From positions 558,001-622,000 of the forward strand of contig OX637804.1 of the NCBI GenBank assembly GCA_951802425.1: a DNA stretch of 64,000 nt, written 5' to 3'. The notes beneath the pieces are model-generated. The model made no database searches. It had not been told where the DNA came from and was given only the letters and a program-made list of their open reading frames with translations. Positions 22,175-34,173 of the stretch are shown here, piece by piece. Source of the DNA: Clavaria fumosa. Taxonomy: Eukaryota > Basidiomycota > Agaricomycetes > Agaricales > Clavariaceae. Numbering within the stretch: the first letter of the stretch is position 1; each line of letters opens with the position of its first letter. The position numbers were made by a program, and so were the translations under genes.

Positions 22175-23918
22175 GAATATTACTCTAATTTTCTACAGAT
22201 TATGAGATTTGTTGTGCATCCTAAGATGTCCACTATCACCCCCAACAATACCATAGCCATTCCCCAACTTTGAGATGATGGCCTGACTATGAAATAAAGG
22301 CAAAGACTGCTATGGGTGCCCAAGGGCTTATCAGACACATTGAAGGGACTGAAAAAAAAGTCTCTCCTACCCTGAAGAAAATGTATTTTTTGTCAAAGAA
22401 GACAGATCCTGAGCCACTCTGGCTGGATTCAAAGAAAGGGAGAAGGATATTGATGAATATGAGCAACAGGAGTACAGTGCATGCCATATAATGCTTACCA
22501 CAATTTCCCCCTGACTCTCAATGCTCATGAAAAATCACAATGCAACCCAGATGTGGAACATGATAAAAACTGATGCCTTTAAGATGGATGGCTGACCAAG
22601 ACTTTGGATGACTGTCCCAACTGGGCAGGTACAGCACTTTAACTGTCAACAAGTTTGAATAACTCCATGAGTTCTCAACCAACCCTCATGAAACTTTGCA
22701 CACAGGTAGAGATAAAATATAGCTATAGTTTGACATTATATGCAGAATAGTTGAATAGGAACCTGGCATGCTATAACAGTTTGCATTTTTGGCGCAATAT
22801 TTACAATAATTCCCTTTGTAAATATCTCAGCCAGTTTCTATTGGTTTTCCATGAAACTTTATAGACATGTAGACAATAGGTGTAGGCATACACCTATATA
22901 CATGGTACAACAGAACAGTCTCATAGGTGGATATAATGTTTTGACTATAAGGATGCTACATGCAATGTCTCCACTTTGAGGGGCATACATACTGAAACCC
23001 TGAAAGTATTAACATGACATCCTTACCATATATCCTTCATCTTCTTTTGCAATTATGCAATGAGATGTGCATAGCTTTGTGTAATATTGGCATATTCATA
23101 ATATGAGTGTGGGATTGTTTGGTCAATGAGACTTGTCAGAGATTACCTAGAACTACAGAATCATGTGGGTAACACAAGAGTGATCCTTTTAGGTAATACA
23201 GAGGGATGTGGTAGGTAATATGCCTAGTCAATGAAGCACCATTGCTAGTGCTTCTCCCAAACTACTTATTTAAGAACATAGAACTGTGTTCCAAGAGGTT
23301 CTATTGACAACTACAGTGTAATACTGTTCCCTTGACCACAACTTTGAATTATTATTTTCTCCATGTGATGTCAATATTTATTGCCCATATTTTTTCACTG
23401 ACCAATTTAAATGCTTTCTACATGTCTCACAAAATTAAGGAATTATTACTACCAGCAGTGAAGTCTTTTAAATCTCAATGTGAGCTGGCAGCATTGAAAA
23501 GTCACATTTCATCATTCCTTTGACCAGTGTGATGTTGCATGTGACATCTGTCATGGTACCTGCAATTGTCCCATGGACTTCTTCATCAAGCACAAAATTG
23601 TTGCTTTCTGTATCACTTCAAAGAGCAAGGCTCCCAACATCTTGTGCAAATGTTTCTACAATATCATGCAAGCTGACATCATTCTCAGCTTGTTCTTCCT
23701 CTTCAGGGATGTCTCTGACTCTTGGTTTATAAGGGGGGTGAGAGTGGAGTTGAGGTTGGGGGCAAGGCCAAGGCTGACTTGGAGGCTGTTCATTTGCAAC
23801 TGATATAGGACCACTGGTAGAGGAGGAATCTTTTTTAGCAGTTTTCAATTTGCCAGTAACATGCTTTGAAGCAGGGATGCATTTTGAGGCATGCTGTTTG
23901 GAGCCAATGAGTCATAAG

Positions 23919-24407
23919 TAGGCATCTGCATGGATATGGGTAATCCATGCGGATCACAGATACGGATACCCATGAATACAAGTACGGATACCAAATTTGG
24001 TATCCATGTACTCATGTACAAAATCCGTGGATCTGTGGATTCAGCAGAGGCAGGCTCTTGCTGAGCCACATGCACAGTCACCTCTCTGCTCAGTTGACTC
24101 ATGCTCTGTTGTGTCTTGGGTATTGGGGTAAGCTTAACCTTGTCAGGAATGAAGATCTGAATGCAGCAGTGAAGATGCCTGATGTTGTGGATGGTGAGGA
24201 TTTCTTAGGGGACAGGTGGAATGCCTTGTAGCACAATTTGAAGTAGATCCATGGGTAAATCATGAGTAAATCCATGTGAAATCTGTACTCATGGATTGTG
24301 GATCTGTGGGAATGGATCCAGACCCATGGATACATGAGTACAGATTTTTTTGAGTACAAGTACAGATATGCCCAAAAGTATCCATGGATTACCCATGCAG
24401 ATCCCTA
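23919..24407. mobile_element. MITE with TAGGSATCTGCATGG ends, 8-bp target duplication
   Basis: The left end reads TAGGCATCTGCATGG and the right end, reversed, TAGGGATCTGCATGG; both continue into GGGTAATCCATG and further inverted GGATACCC / GTACTC repeats, so most of the 489 bp can fold back. Flanks are GTCATAAG (23911-23918) and GTCATAGG (24408-24415), an 8-bp duplication with one mismatch, as in hAT-type insertions. No coding capacity. A related element is at 34174. Confidence 0.65.
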
Positions 24408-25045
24408 GTCATAGGGAAAATGTAGTACAAGCTTGTCAGCCACCAGGAGGACATTGTGTTTGGTGCAGCACACAATTTTCTCCAATAAAAACATGCTGGG
24501 GCTGGGGCTGCCTCAACACATCCAATAGGTGCATTTTAAGGCCCAGAACCAAATGATAGAATAGATATCTGAAATGGAATTTTTTTCAAGTGAAAGCTGG
24601 CCATGCAATCACATCTCCTTCATTTCTGGCTCAATTTCTATGAAAATGGTAGGGCTGCCTAGCCCTTGTCAAGTGGATTTAGGAAATAACAATTTTGTTC
24701 TTATATCTGCAGTAGTTAGTGAGATATTTGTCTTGCAAGTTGAAGGCTTGTCCTGTGCCAATTTTGGCAGATGCCAAGTGCACTGAAAATGGCAATAAAT
24801 CATTTCAGTGAGTACCTCAACATGCTCTCACAACCCTATGACCAATACTCTACTCACAACACCCCTACAAGACCTTGCTCAACATCCACAACATCCCCAA
24901 ATGACTACAACTATCCATGTACTTGCAAAGCCTGTACTCATTCACTTGACCACACAAATACTCAGCTTCAAGACAAGCATACCCATACCCTCAAGCAAAC
25001 CCTCAAGCATGTTAAAGTACTCACACATGTGACCAATCCTGACAT

Positions 25046-25660
25046 GTGATCATCACCAGTGTCAATAACATTGCTTGCACTCCCACTATCAATACAAAGA
25101 TTCTGTACAACATAACGAACCTCTGTTTTCAGTGCATTCACATCAATCAAAACAGCTCCATGACCCTTGAGTATTCCAGCGCCTCATTCACTAAGGATAT
25201 ATTCACCTCATGGGATTGCAGCTTCTTCATCAGATACCACCTCACCTTTAACTTATCTGAGTGGACCTGGATTCACTGCCTGGACCCAAAATACTGCAAG
25301 GGATCCAGTTCCACCACTCAATAAAGCTTGTGCTGGGCAAGCCTTTGGGCAATGTGCCCCAGATCTCCTGCTCATTGCATTGCATGCTCTCCCTGAGCAC
25401 CTTGATGTCCGCAGTGGGCTCACCTGTCAAGGTCAAGAACCTGACAGCAGGGATGGCAAGCATTCTGGTTGGGGCAGAGGGTGGAGCTTGTAAGAACACA
25501 AATGCAGCAGTCATAAAGGTCCATGCCAGTGTATTGAACTATGACACACTGGAGAAAATGTGTCACCCATGTGGACCTGTGCCCTTGGGATCTGTGGATG
25601 TGTCTAGCAGAGGGCAGGAATGTGCAACATGACCAACCTGGTTGCATTAGAAGCATTGCC
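25046..25660 (-). pseudogene. Second decayed copy of the membrane-protein C-terminus
   Basis: Minus-strand frames read YTGMDLYDCCI, NQNACHP / TRMLAIPAVRFLTL, ESMQCNEQEIWGTLPKG and IEWWNWIPCSILGPGS, matching the 13.84-14.45 kb locus segment by segment (YTGMDLYDCCI, TRTLAVPAVRFMTSL, MQCDKQEIRGTSPKG, VEWRCWIPCSSFGS). Nucleotide alignment is clear but interrupted by gaps, and many CG sites of the 14 kb copy are TG or CA here. It is a fragment with no start. Confidence 0.65.
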
Positions 25661-26030
25661 TTTCAGCAGTGGGATGGCCCTGGTTCCACTATCATCTGGT
25701 CACTGAGGCTGGTACATGTGCAGCAGTGGGTGTGGTAGCTCACAGTTGCTCTGGGTACAGTTTGTGGAGGAGATGAAGTGGGTGTTTAATGGCTCTTGTG
25801 GACATTGCAAAGTTGAAGCAGGGCTTGGCCACTGCACCAGAATTCTTTGCAAAGTTCAAGACACTGTTCCACATGCAGAGATGAGTGAGGAGATGGACTC
25901 CAACATCCTTGTCCACTGGTTGGAGCTGAATCTCAGCAGGAGATTGGTGGGAAGGATTTACAGTGTCTCCCTGATGCTGGAGACATACCCAGAGTGGAAG
26001 GTGCTCATGGAGAAGTTGTATGCCCAGCAA
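25600..26030 (-). pseudogene. Gag-like zinc-knuckle remnant
   Basis: On the minus strand, about 25680-25630, the frame reads C-F-stop-C-NQVG-H-VAHS-C, a CX2CX4HX4C knuckle with one stop inside. Upstream minus-strand sequence (25.7-26.0 kb) is open but not recognisable. It may be the tail of an old LTR-element gag. Weak evidence. Confidence 0.35.
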
Positions 26031-26224
26031 TGCTGCTTCAATGGTGTCATTTTAAAGCAGAATTCTGCATGCCCTACCAAGCCCATGGCCAATCACCCTG
26101 CCCCCTCCCCCAGCAGACCTGTTTTGCCCTGCACCTCATGCCCCATGCTTTGTGCCACACCCCTATGTCACCTGACTGCAGCAGCACCATGCCCCTGATC
26201 CTCTCACATCCCACTGGTGCTACC

Positions 26225-26362
26225 ATTAGTGATGGGGAAGGCCAGGCTTGAAGCCCTGAGCCCACCTGGCCCAGCCCTATTTAGGCCTGGCCCTGGGGAA
26301 GGCTTGAGAGGGCCCAGGGCTGGGCTTCTGAGTACTAAAGCCTGAGCCTGTCAGGTACCCTA
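26225..26362. repeat. G+C-rich palindromic patch, possible small element
   Basis: About 138 bp with inverted CAGGC / GCCTG and CCCAGCCC / GGGCTGGG blocks, starting TAGTGATGGGG and ending ...GTCAGGTACCCTA. It stands out from the surrounding low-CG sequence. CTACC occurs at both flanks, but the target duplication is not convincing. Confidence 0.35.
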
Positions 26363-26489
26363 CCTTTTTTTTGTATACATCATGCTCATTTACATTGAAT
26401 AGGAATCAGCAAGTGCCACACAAATGTTTTCGAGTTCTTCCTATCCCACTCTCTGGTGAACCATCCCCATTCTTGAATTTTTACAGCAA

Positions 26490-26818
26490 ACTTGGGAGAA
26501 CATGGCCCCTGAGCCAAAGTTTGCCCCCATTGCTCCAGAAATTTGTGCAGGCATCACAAATCTTGACAAATGGTATTGTAAGGCTGACGAAACAGATGCC
26601 CACTTCATTTGTCTTGGTAAGTCACAGTGCTGTCCTATGTTGCATTGCTTGATGTAATGTAATCTCATGCAGCACTTGATCCTAATTATAAACTCCATTA
26701 TGTTGAAATGCAATGGGACCACAACTACTATGACATTGGGATATCCAAGTTGGAGGCTGCTGTGTGTCCTCAATTGCCCAAGTACCATGACATTCGCAAA
26801 CTGATTGCATTTGTAGTT
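26490..26818 (+). pseudogene. hAT-type transposase fragment
   Basis: Spliced over a GTAAGT...TGCAG intron (about 26610-26671), the plus strand reads DKWYCKADETDAHFICLALDP then NYKLHYVEMQWD and KLEAAVCPQLPKY before a stop at 26818. The xLDPxxKLxYxExxW pattern is typical of the region before the dimerisation domain of hAT transposases. No start or catalytic parts are found nearby; it is a fossil. Confidence 0.5.
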
Positions 26819-27190
26819 TGACCAATACTATATCCCAACAGCCAACACACCCACAACTACCTCTGCAGTACAGCCAGTGCATATGCAGTATGGCCACAGC
26901 TGGATGTGAGCAGCTGTATTGTCTTGACAGTCATCCCAGTATGCAGCTGCTGGTTCATGTGAAGAGCCATCTCACTGTAGGCCCCAAGTTGGGTGAAAAT
27001 CACCACACAAAGAACCCTTAAATGTGGTGAATATCAATGGTCTAAGTGAAAAACAGGGACTTCCTTTCTAGGCGACCACATCAACACCGGCAAAAACGAA
27101 CGGAAAAATTCAGCCAACCGAGCCGCCCAGTACTAGAAGTCCTTACTAGAATCTCATACCCACTGTAACTACCACCTAGTACTACGAAAA

Positions 27191-29413
27191 ATGTCAGCAA
27201 ACAGCGGTGGCACCCAGACCGAAGGTGCCAGCGGAAACAGGTCGACTCGAACTCGACCCTCGACAGACAATCCACCACCTACTCCACCTACTCGACAGCT
27301 GAGGCCCACGATCGACGAAAACTCCCGAATAAGAGCCAGGGCCGTGCTAGAAAGGGAAGGCATGCTCCCGCCTAACGGCGCCATCATGCCCATGTCTTTG
27401 TCGATGGTTCTCACGAGACTCACCCACAATGTAACCCACATCCCCAAACAAGCACTCGACATAATCAACGCCACCGCCACGCTTCTCAACGACGTCAGGG
27501 AGACCCAGGACCCCCTATCTTTGACTGACAGAAATTACAGAATCAATGAGATGCTCGCCCCGACCATCGAAAGACTACACGGAATTGCTGACGAAGTGCA
27601 ACAAGCCACCTCCCAACTCCTCACCGAGACACAGGCCAACACCGATGCTCGGGACGAAATGAGGGGCGAAGCGAAGGCACTACAGAATCTCCGGGAACAC
27701 CTGATGAGCACGGTGGGCGAACTTGCGCAGAACACCGAGACGGCGACACGCAATGCCTCCCAGACCCATAGAGAGATACTGGACCTACTATCCCAAACCC
27801 GACCCTCTCCACACGAACTACGAGATGAAGGAGACACAAGCGCCGACCCCAACACAGAGGCCCTTCCCGAGAGAAACGCCAGGAACCGCGATCTAGCACA
27901 AACACCAGTCCCCTCGCCAAGCTCCTACGCCGCCGCAGTACGCACAGCACTAACACCGGGGCACGAGGAGGTCCTAGCCCGGTCGCAAGGACGTCTTCGA
28001 CAAATCATCATAGAAAGAACCCCAGAAGCAAACGACACCGCAGCCCTGTCAGATGAATCACTTATGGAGAAAGAGCTAGTGGAAAAAGCGAACGCCGCGA
28101 TCGACCTCATGGGAGACGAGATACCAGGTCGCCCCCCTCTTGACAGGATGTTCACCGGAGCACAAAGATTGGTACGAGGCAGAATCCTCTATCTCATGGC
28201 CAGCGAAGCCGCTGCGAACTGGTTACGACGAAGCGATGTCAAGAAAACGTTCACCGACCACTACGGGTCACCGGTCCGGGTTCGAGGGCAGGGATATGGT
28301 GTCATCTGTGAGTACGTACCAGTCTCATTTGACCCCAACAGCGGCAACACATCAATCGAGATCGTCAACGAGCTCCCGGTGGGCGCGATATCGGAAGCCA
28401 GGTATTTGAAGGACCTGAAGAAGCGCACCCCGAACCAACAAACAGCCTTTGTATTACTGACATTCAGAACAGCAACCCAAGCCAACAAGGCACTCAGGGA
28501 GGGCCTTATCATCGAAGGTAAAAAGGTATTCGGACGGAAAGACATACAGGAGGCGAAGCGTTGCTTGAAGTGCCAGAGCTACACCCACCGACACATGGCA
28601 GCGAACTGCCCTCAGATTCATGACACCTGCGCTGTCTGCGGAAGGATGCACAGAACGACAGACTGCCCGATGGAAGACTCCAAGAGATTCTGCGCGAATT
28701 GCAGAAGGGATGGTCACACGGCCAGTGACAGGAACTGCCCGGTCTTCAAAGCTGAATGCGAGAAGATCACCCAACACTACCCGGAGAACAAGTATAGGTA
28801 CTACCCCGTAATCGACGACTCGACTACATGGGAGCTAGCCCAACCCAAAATCAGCACAACGCCGACCCCGATGCCCTCCCAAACCGCGACAGACCGGCGC
28901 CCACCCCTACACACACGACGGAGGACCACAACCCCGACACCACCCACACTCCCCCCGAATGCCTTTCCCGAGCGCCTCAGCAACACGCCACCGCAGCCAG
29001 TTTCAGACGGGACATCGACTCAACATCGCAGGCCAATCTTTCAGCCCCCCCCAAGGGACCGGGGGTGGCCCCAGAACAAGGACAAAGACAAAGGGAAAGG
29101 TAGGGCTGACGGCGGACGAGCGGGTCGCGGGATAGCCATCGCCACAAACAAGACAACACCCGGAGAGCAGACCAGACTCGATCAATGGATACACAAGGCA
29201 CCAGCGACATCGACAGCGTCCGAACCGCACGCACGGCCACCCGACCCCCGAGTATCGATGTCTACACCACCAATGACCACTGACACAGCGACTAGCACAG
29301 AGAACGCCACGCGCCCACAGGTCCCGGCAATCGACAACGCCCCCCCCCACCCTCCCCACCCCACGCCCCCCGACACGGTCGGGCGGACCACGCCAGCCAC
29401 TCCAGCCCCCTAG
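27191..29413 (+). CDS. Non-LTR element ORF1, zinc-knuckle RNA-binding protein
   Basis: 740 residues. The N-terminal half is helical and charged (RIRARAVLEREGMLPPNGAIM and heptad-rich stretches), likely for multimerisation. A middle domain (PVRVRGQGYGVICEYVPVSF) with a fold typical of ORF1 gag-like proteins is followed at about residues 455-520 by three CCHC-type knuckles: CLKCQSYTHRHMAANC, CAVCGRMHRTTDC and CANCRRDGHTASDRNC. The C-terminus is Pro/Thr-rich and disordered. It should coat the element RNA. The stop TAG (29411-29413) is followed by AAA and the ATG of ORF2, so ORF2 may be made by stop-restart reinitiation. Confidence 0.85.
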   Translation: MSANSGGTQTEGASGNRSTRTRPSTDNPPPTPPTRQLRPTIDENSRIRARAVLEREGMLPPNGAIMPMSLSMVLTRLTHNVTHIPKQALDIINATATLLNDVRETQDPLSLTDRNYRINEMLAPTIERLHGIADEVQQATSQLLTETQANTDARDEMRGEAKALQNLREHLMSTVGELAQNTETATRNASQTHREILDLLSQTRPSPHELRDEGDTSADPNTEALPERNARNRDLAQTPVPSPSSYAAAVRTALTPGHEEVLARSQGRLRQIIIERTPEANDTAALSDESLMEKELVEKANAAIDLMGDEIPGRPPLDRMFTGAQRLVRGRILYLMASEAAANWLRRSDVKKTFTDHYGSPVRVRGQGYGVICEYVPVSFDPNSGNTSIEIVNELPVGAISEARYLKDLKKRTPNQQTAFVLLTFRTATQANKALREGLIIEGKKVFGRKDIQEAKRCLKCQSYTHRHMAANCPQIHDTCAVCGRMHRTTDCPMEDSKRFCANCRRDGHTASDRNCPVFKAECEKITQHYPENKYRYYPVIDDSTTWELAQPKISTTPTPMPSQTATDRRPPLHTRRRTTTPTPPTLPPNAFPERLSNTPPQPVSDGTSTQHRRPIFQPPPRDRGWPQNKDKDKGKGRADGGRAGRGIAIATNKTTPGEQTRLDQWIHKAPATSTASEPHARPPDPRVSMSTPPMTTDTATSTENATRPQVPAIDNAPPHPPHPTPPDTVGRTTPATPAP

Positions 29414-29416
29414 AAA

Positions 29417-32400
29417 ATGATTGAAGACAACACAAACTTCCAACCGCGACTGAGAATCTGGCAGCAAAACTGTCGCAAGTCCCTAGACAACACCCTCCAT
29501 CTCATAAACAGCCTTGACCCTATACACTTTGACCTCTGCCTCATACAGGAACCCCACATTGACTTCTTAAACAGAACACGCGCTCCCAACGGATGGCGCA
29601 CGATTCTCCCTCTGTCCCACTCTAGAACCAACTCAGACACCAACCCAGATGACCCAACCAGATCAGCACTTCTCATCAGCCCCAGACTCGACACAGCCAA
29701 GTGGATGGACCTGGCAATCAACTTGCCAGACGTAATGGGAGTACAACTATGGGGCGAATTCGGCACAATACGACTCATCAATATATATGTCGACTGCCAG
29801 CACTCTAGAGCGATCCAAAAGGTAAGCGAATGGTACACTGATATCGAGGCTGACACAGGCGAGAACGCGACGCTACCAACAACACCGCCAGCCCACCCGG
29901 TATACGACGTACTATTGGGGGACTTCAACAGACACCACCCCTTGTGGGAAGATGAAGGTAACGCCCACATGTTCACCGCACAGGCCCTGGATCTAGCCCA
30001 GCCGCTGCTGGAACTGATCGCAACACGAGACCTCGAAATGATTCTACCAAAGGGGACCCCGACACTACAACTTTTGTCTACCAAGACTTGGTCAAGACCG
30101 GACAATGTCTTTATCTCGGGGGCGCTAACCGAGGCGGTGGTGCACTGCGACACAGCCCCAGAAAGGATGCCCCCCAAGGCGGACCACCTCCCCATACTGA
30201 CTACGATAGAAGTACCCACCCCCAATTCACGCAGTATCAAGAAGCGGAACTGGAGAACCGCAGACTGGGAGGTGTTCAGGACGTCACTGAAAGCGACGGT
30301 CCAGGCGGGACCCCCACCTCACGCTATCCACTCCACCGAAATGCTCGACTGTGCGGTAGAGTTCCTCGAAGACGCCCTACGGAAGGCGACTGAGATGGCG
30401 GTACCACTGGTCAAACCGTGCCCATTCACCAAGTGCTGGTGGACTAGGGACCTTTCCAAAGCCCGCACCGCCCAGCAGAGGCTGAACCGACGGTCTCACG
30501 CACTCCGCCTCACCCCCGAACACCCGGCTCACGAGGAAGCACGAAAGGCAAGAAATAAGTACGCGCAGCTCATAAAGACTACGAAACAGGAACACTGGAC
30601 GCAATGGCTCGAGGACGCGTCTGACCACTCCATCTGGACCATCAACAGATATACCGCATCCAGCATGGGCGACAACATGCTAGCGCGGCTGCCCAACCTT
30701 CAAAACCCGACCGGACCAGCAGCGATAACGAACCAGGATAAGAGCAAAACGCTACACACAGTATTCTTTCCCCCCCCCCTCATAACCCCCCTGCCTTAGA
30801 TGAACAATACCCGCCACCGGTCACCAAGTTCCGCCATGTCACGGTGGATCAAGTACTCAGAATGATCAAATGCCTAAAACCATACAAGGCAGTCATGGAG
30901 GGGGATATCGCTAACATCGCCCTGAAACATTCAGCTGACATACTAACCCCACACCTGATACAGATATACAGGGCGACATTTAAGCTCAACCACTACCCAG
31001 CAGCGTGGAAGACATACGACACGATAGTCCTACGCAAGCCCAATCGCCCCGACTACACAGTCCCGAAAGCGTATAGACCGATCGTCCTCCTCAGAACACT
31101 GGCCAAGCCCCTCTCGATGGCAGTAGCAGAGGACCTGACGTACATACTGGAAAAATTTCGGCTCCTACCAGACAGACATTTCGGTGGTAGACCAGGCAGA
31201 ACTGCCACCGATGCCCTGCACCTAGTAACCAAGTATATAAAGGACGCATGGCGGCGACACAAGGTAGTATCGGGACTCTTCCTGGACATCAAGGGGGCAT
31301 TCCCCAGCGTTGATGTCCGTACGCTACGACATGGGATGCGACAACGAGGAATACCGCAAGAATACACCGATTGGCTGGGAACAAAGCTACGTGGTCGTTC
31401 CACCAACATAGTGTTTGACGACTTCCGATCAGAGCCTCTCGAAATAACAGCAGGCCTAGACCAAGGTTGTCCTCTCTCACCGATATGCTACCTAGTGTAC
31501 AACTCCCCAGCCCTCGAGACCGTTATCTCGGATAGGACCAACAACCAGGCCGCCAGCGGCTTCATCGACGATCAGGTCTTCCTGGCGAGGGGCCGGAGCT
31601 TCGGAGAGGCGAACCGCATTTTCAAACACATCATGGAGAAGCCAGGAGGATTCCTAGATTGGGCCAAAACACATAACTGCGAAGTAGAGATCCCAAAGTG
31701 TGCGCTAATCGGGTTCTCCCGTAGACAGGTACCCAGGCTGCTACAGCCGAGAAAGCGACAACCAGAACCCAGGGAGGCGATAACCATAGGAGAACACACC
31801 ATCCGACCGTCCCAAAGCACGAAGTTCCTCGGGGTCATACTCAACCAGACGCTATCCTGGACAGAACAAGTTGCGAGCGCGATGGCCAAAGGTACGTATT
31901 GGGCGTCGCAGGCCAGACGCATCGCCAAACCACACAGCGGCATACCCCTCTATCTGGCAAGACGGCTATACCTTTCAGTATGCGTCCCCAGAATGTTGTA
32001 CGCAGTCGATGTATGGGGAAATCCACAAAGAAGATGCGCCGTACGACCAGGCAGAAGAACTGGGATAGGTGGACAACTAGCAAGAATACAAAGGCAGGCA
32101 TTACTGACACTAGGCCCTATGAAAACAACGGCCACGGACACCATTGAAGCGCATGCGAACGTACTACCGTTCCATCTGTTAGTCGACAGGCTCCGTCTGG
32201 CAGCACTGCTTCGCATGGCGACACTCCCTAAGTCCCACCCGATCCACTCACACCTTTCTCGAGCCCACAAGCATACCCCCAGAGCCCACCAATCGCCGAT
32301 CCACCAGCTCACTGCAGACTTCAGGAAAATCAACCCAGAAACTATAGAAAAGACACCGGCAGTGGGACGACACCCCAAGCAGACGCCTCCACTCCGAATC

Positions 32401-33447
32401 GAGATCCAACCCAGCAAAGAGGCGGCGATCCAAAGCATGCAGGAACACGAGGCGGACATTAACATCTTCACGGACGGGTCGGGATACGAGGGGGGAATAG
32501 GAGCGGCGGCTGTGTTGATGCGAGGAGACCACCCACCCAAATCCCTCCAGTTTCATCTAGGAAGACAGACGCAACACACGGTTTACGCAGCGGAAGTCAC
32601 GGCGCTAGTTTTGGGAGCACACCTACTTCAAAAAGAAAAGGGGAGATTTGCCACGGTCGCACTGGTGGTGGACAACCAGGCCGCCCTTCACGCCACGCAG
32701 CTCACACGCCCAGCACCATCGCATAACCTACTAAGAGCCTTCGAATCCGCAATCAGACGCATCTGCCAGGCAAGAGCTGGGATGCAACTCAAGGCAGTAT
32801 GGGTACCCGGGCACCACGGGATAGTCGGAAACGAGATGGCAGATAGAGCTGCGAAGTTGGCAGCCCAAGGTTTGTCCAGCCCGGAGAGGGAGCTTCCTAG
32901 ACTCCTCAAGAACAGAGTCGCGGGCAGCAAAGCCGCGATATCTCTAACACTCAGAAAATCCATCCAGGAGAGAGCAAGACGGTGGTGGAAGGGGTCCCCG
33001 TGCTACAACGACATGAAACACGTCGACGACTCACTACCATCAAAGAACTTTCTGCGGCTTGTTGAGGAACTGCCGAGACTCCAATCATCAATCCTCCTGC
33101 AACTACGCACTGGACACGCCCCCTTACGTCGACACCTCTTCAAGATAGGCGCCGCCGGTGACCCCCGATGCCCATACTGCGGGCAGGAAGACGAATCTGT
33201 CAGACATTTCCTACTCACATGCACGAGCACTACCACACGAAGGAACGCGATCCTCGGCGGTTTAGGCAGGGGCGCCCGCAGCCTGGCGCACTTACTGACA
33301 GATCCTAAGGCAACCAGAAAGGTCATAAAATACGCGATGGCCTCGAAACGATTCAAAAGAGAGGCCAAGCCGGGCCCGAGCGACGATATCACCCAGGAAC
33401 ACCAGGAACCGGAAACACACCCCTGGGCGCACAACCAGGAGGCCTAG
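29417..33447 (+). pseudogene. Non-LTR element ORF2 (endonuclease, RT, RNase H) with one frame shift
   Basis: 29417-30799 encodes the endonuclease: WQQNCRKS, LIQEPH, LLGDFNRHHPLW and ADHLPI carry the expected Asn, Glu, Asp/Asn/His and Asp-His residues. 30844-33447 encodes RT (RPIVLLRTLAKPL, GLFLDIKGAFPSV, LDQGCPLSPICY, FIDDQVFLA with the catalytic Asp pair), RNase H (INIFTDGSGYEGGIGAAAV, AAEVTAL, LVVDNQAAL, PGHHGIVGNEMADRAAK) and a CPYCGQEDESVRHFLLTC knuckle. The two halves are in different frames; the second frame is open back to the run of C at about 30768-30779, where a one-base change would rejoin them. This may be a true inactivating slip, a sequence error, or recoding. Otherwise the roughly 1340-residue protein is intact. 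Confidence 0.85.
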
Positions 33448-33760
33448 GTTGAGAACGACAACACTCCCGCCTGGACCCCAGCCAGAACAACATTTGTAGT
33501 GTAGCTTCGAACGGCATCCGGTAGCTTTTCCCCCACTGGGGGTTTTTGACGCACCCGGCTCTGACCACCTTATACGTAGTTTCAAGCGCATACGCGCGAC
33601 GGTGCTCGCTAAGCAACCCGAAGCTCTTGTAGAGATCCTCACCATAGTATAGGCCAAGATGTAACTAAGTAGCGTACTCCAACATAGGGCGAAGCCCCAA
33701 CAGGAGTTAAATGGAAAAAAAAAAAAAAAAAAAAAAAAAGAAAAAAAAAAGTGAAAAACA

Positions 33761-34173
33761 CCATGACTAGTTGATAATCAAGTGTTTATTGGGTACAGAG
33801 AATGGGTGATTTTTACTACTTTTATGTCCAAATTCACCCACTGTTCTTTGGGTGAATATCACTACAATACAAGTGTCTTTTAAGCTAATCTCTGATAGGT
33901 GAATTTCACTCTATCACAGGTGCCTTTTAAGCTGATCTAATAGGTGAATTTGACATTAGTTTTTGGGTCATCTTAGCCATGATTTTCACTATCTTTCACA
34001 CAAGAAATTGCACAAAATTAATTTATTGATGATATCCTGAACCTGTATTGGTTGATAATCAGGTAAATGGTTTGGGTTATTTTTGGCACATATATGACCA
34101 AATTCACCTGCTGCTCTCCAGGTGAATGTCACTGCTATCAAGCACATTTTAATTTGATATTTTAGGTGGCCTC
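33761..34173. repeat. Diverged tandem repeat block
   Basis: A unit containing TTGATAATCA, CCAAATTCACC, GGTGAAT and TCACT appears at 33771-33890 and again at about 34050-34165; between them a shorter unit with CTTTTAAGCT and ATAGGTGAATTT is doubled (33878-33955). This is low-CG host DNA resuming after the non-LTR insertion. No genes. Confidence 0.5.

Larger units (their letters stand above)
21811..27043. repeat. CpG-depleted, gene-free repeat graveyard
   Basis: About 5.2 kb with TpG/CpA-rich, low-CpG sequence. By eye, 22201-22790 has no CG dinucleotide at all, while flanking genes and the inserted non-LTR element are CG-rich. Reading frames are broken and only element remnants are recognisable (listed separately). 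The pattern is that of long-term cytosine methylation and deamination of repeats. The non-LTR element at 27056 landed in this older DNA, which resumes at about 33761. Confidence 0.7.
27044..33760 (+). mobile_element. Full-length non-LTR retrotransposon with 12-bp target duplication
   Basis: AAGTGAAAAACA occurs at 27044-27055 and again at 33749-33760, right after an A-rich tail (33715-33750); ambiguity of the A run leaves one or two bases open. Between them lie a CG-rich 5' leader (27056-27190), ORF1 with zinc knuckles, and ORF2 with apurinic endonuclease, reverse transcriptase and RNase H. The layout matches the I/Tad-like group of LINEs. Little decay compared with its host region suggests recent insertion. 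Confidence 0.9.

Noticed and set aside
25046..25600. Plus-strand frames at 25.05-25.63 kb as genes
   Set aside because: The minus strand matches the decayed membrane-protein segment; plus-strand frames have no motif.
28801..29467. Minus-strand frames under the LINE ORF1 tail
   Set aside because: Complement of a Pro/Thr-rich coding region; ORF1 and its zinc knuckles are clearly on the plus strand.
33715..33750. A-rich run as an assembly artefact or gap
   Set aside because: It is directly followed by a copy of the 5' flank, as expected for a LINE poly(A) tail.
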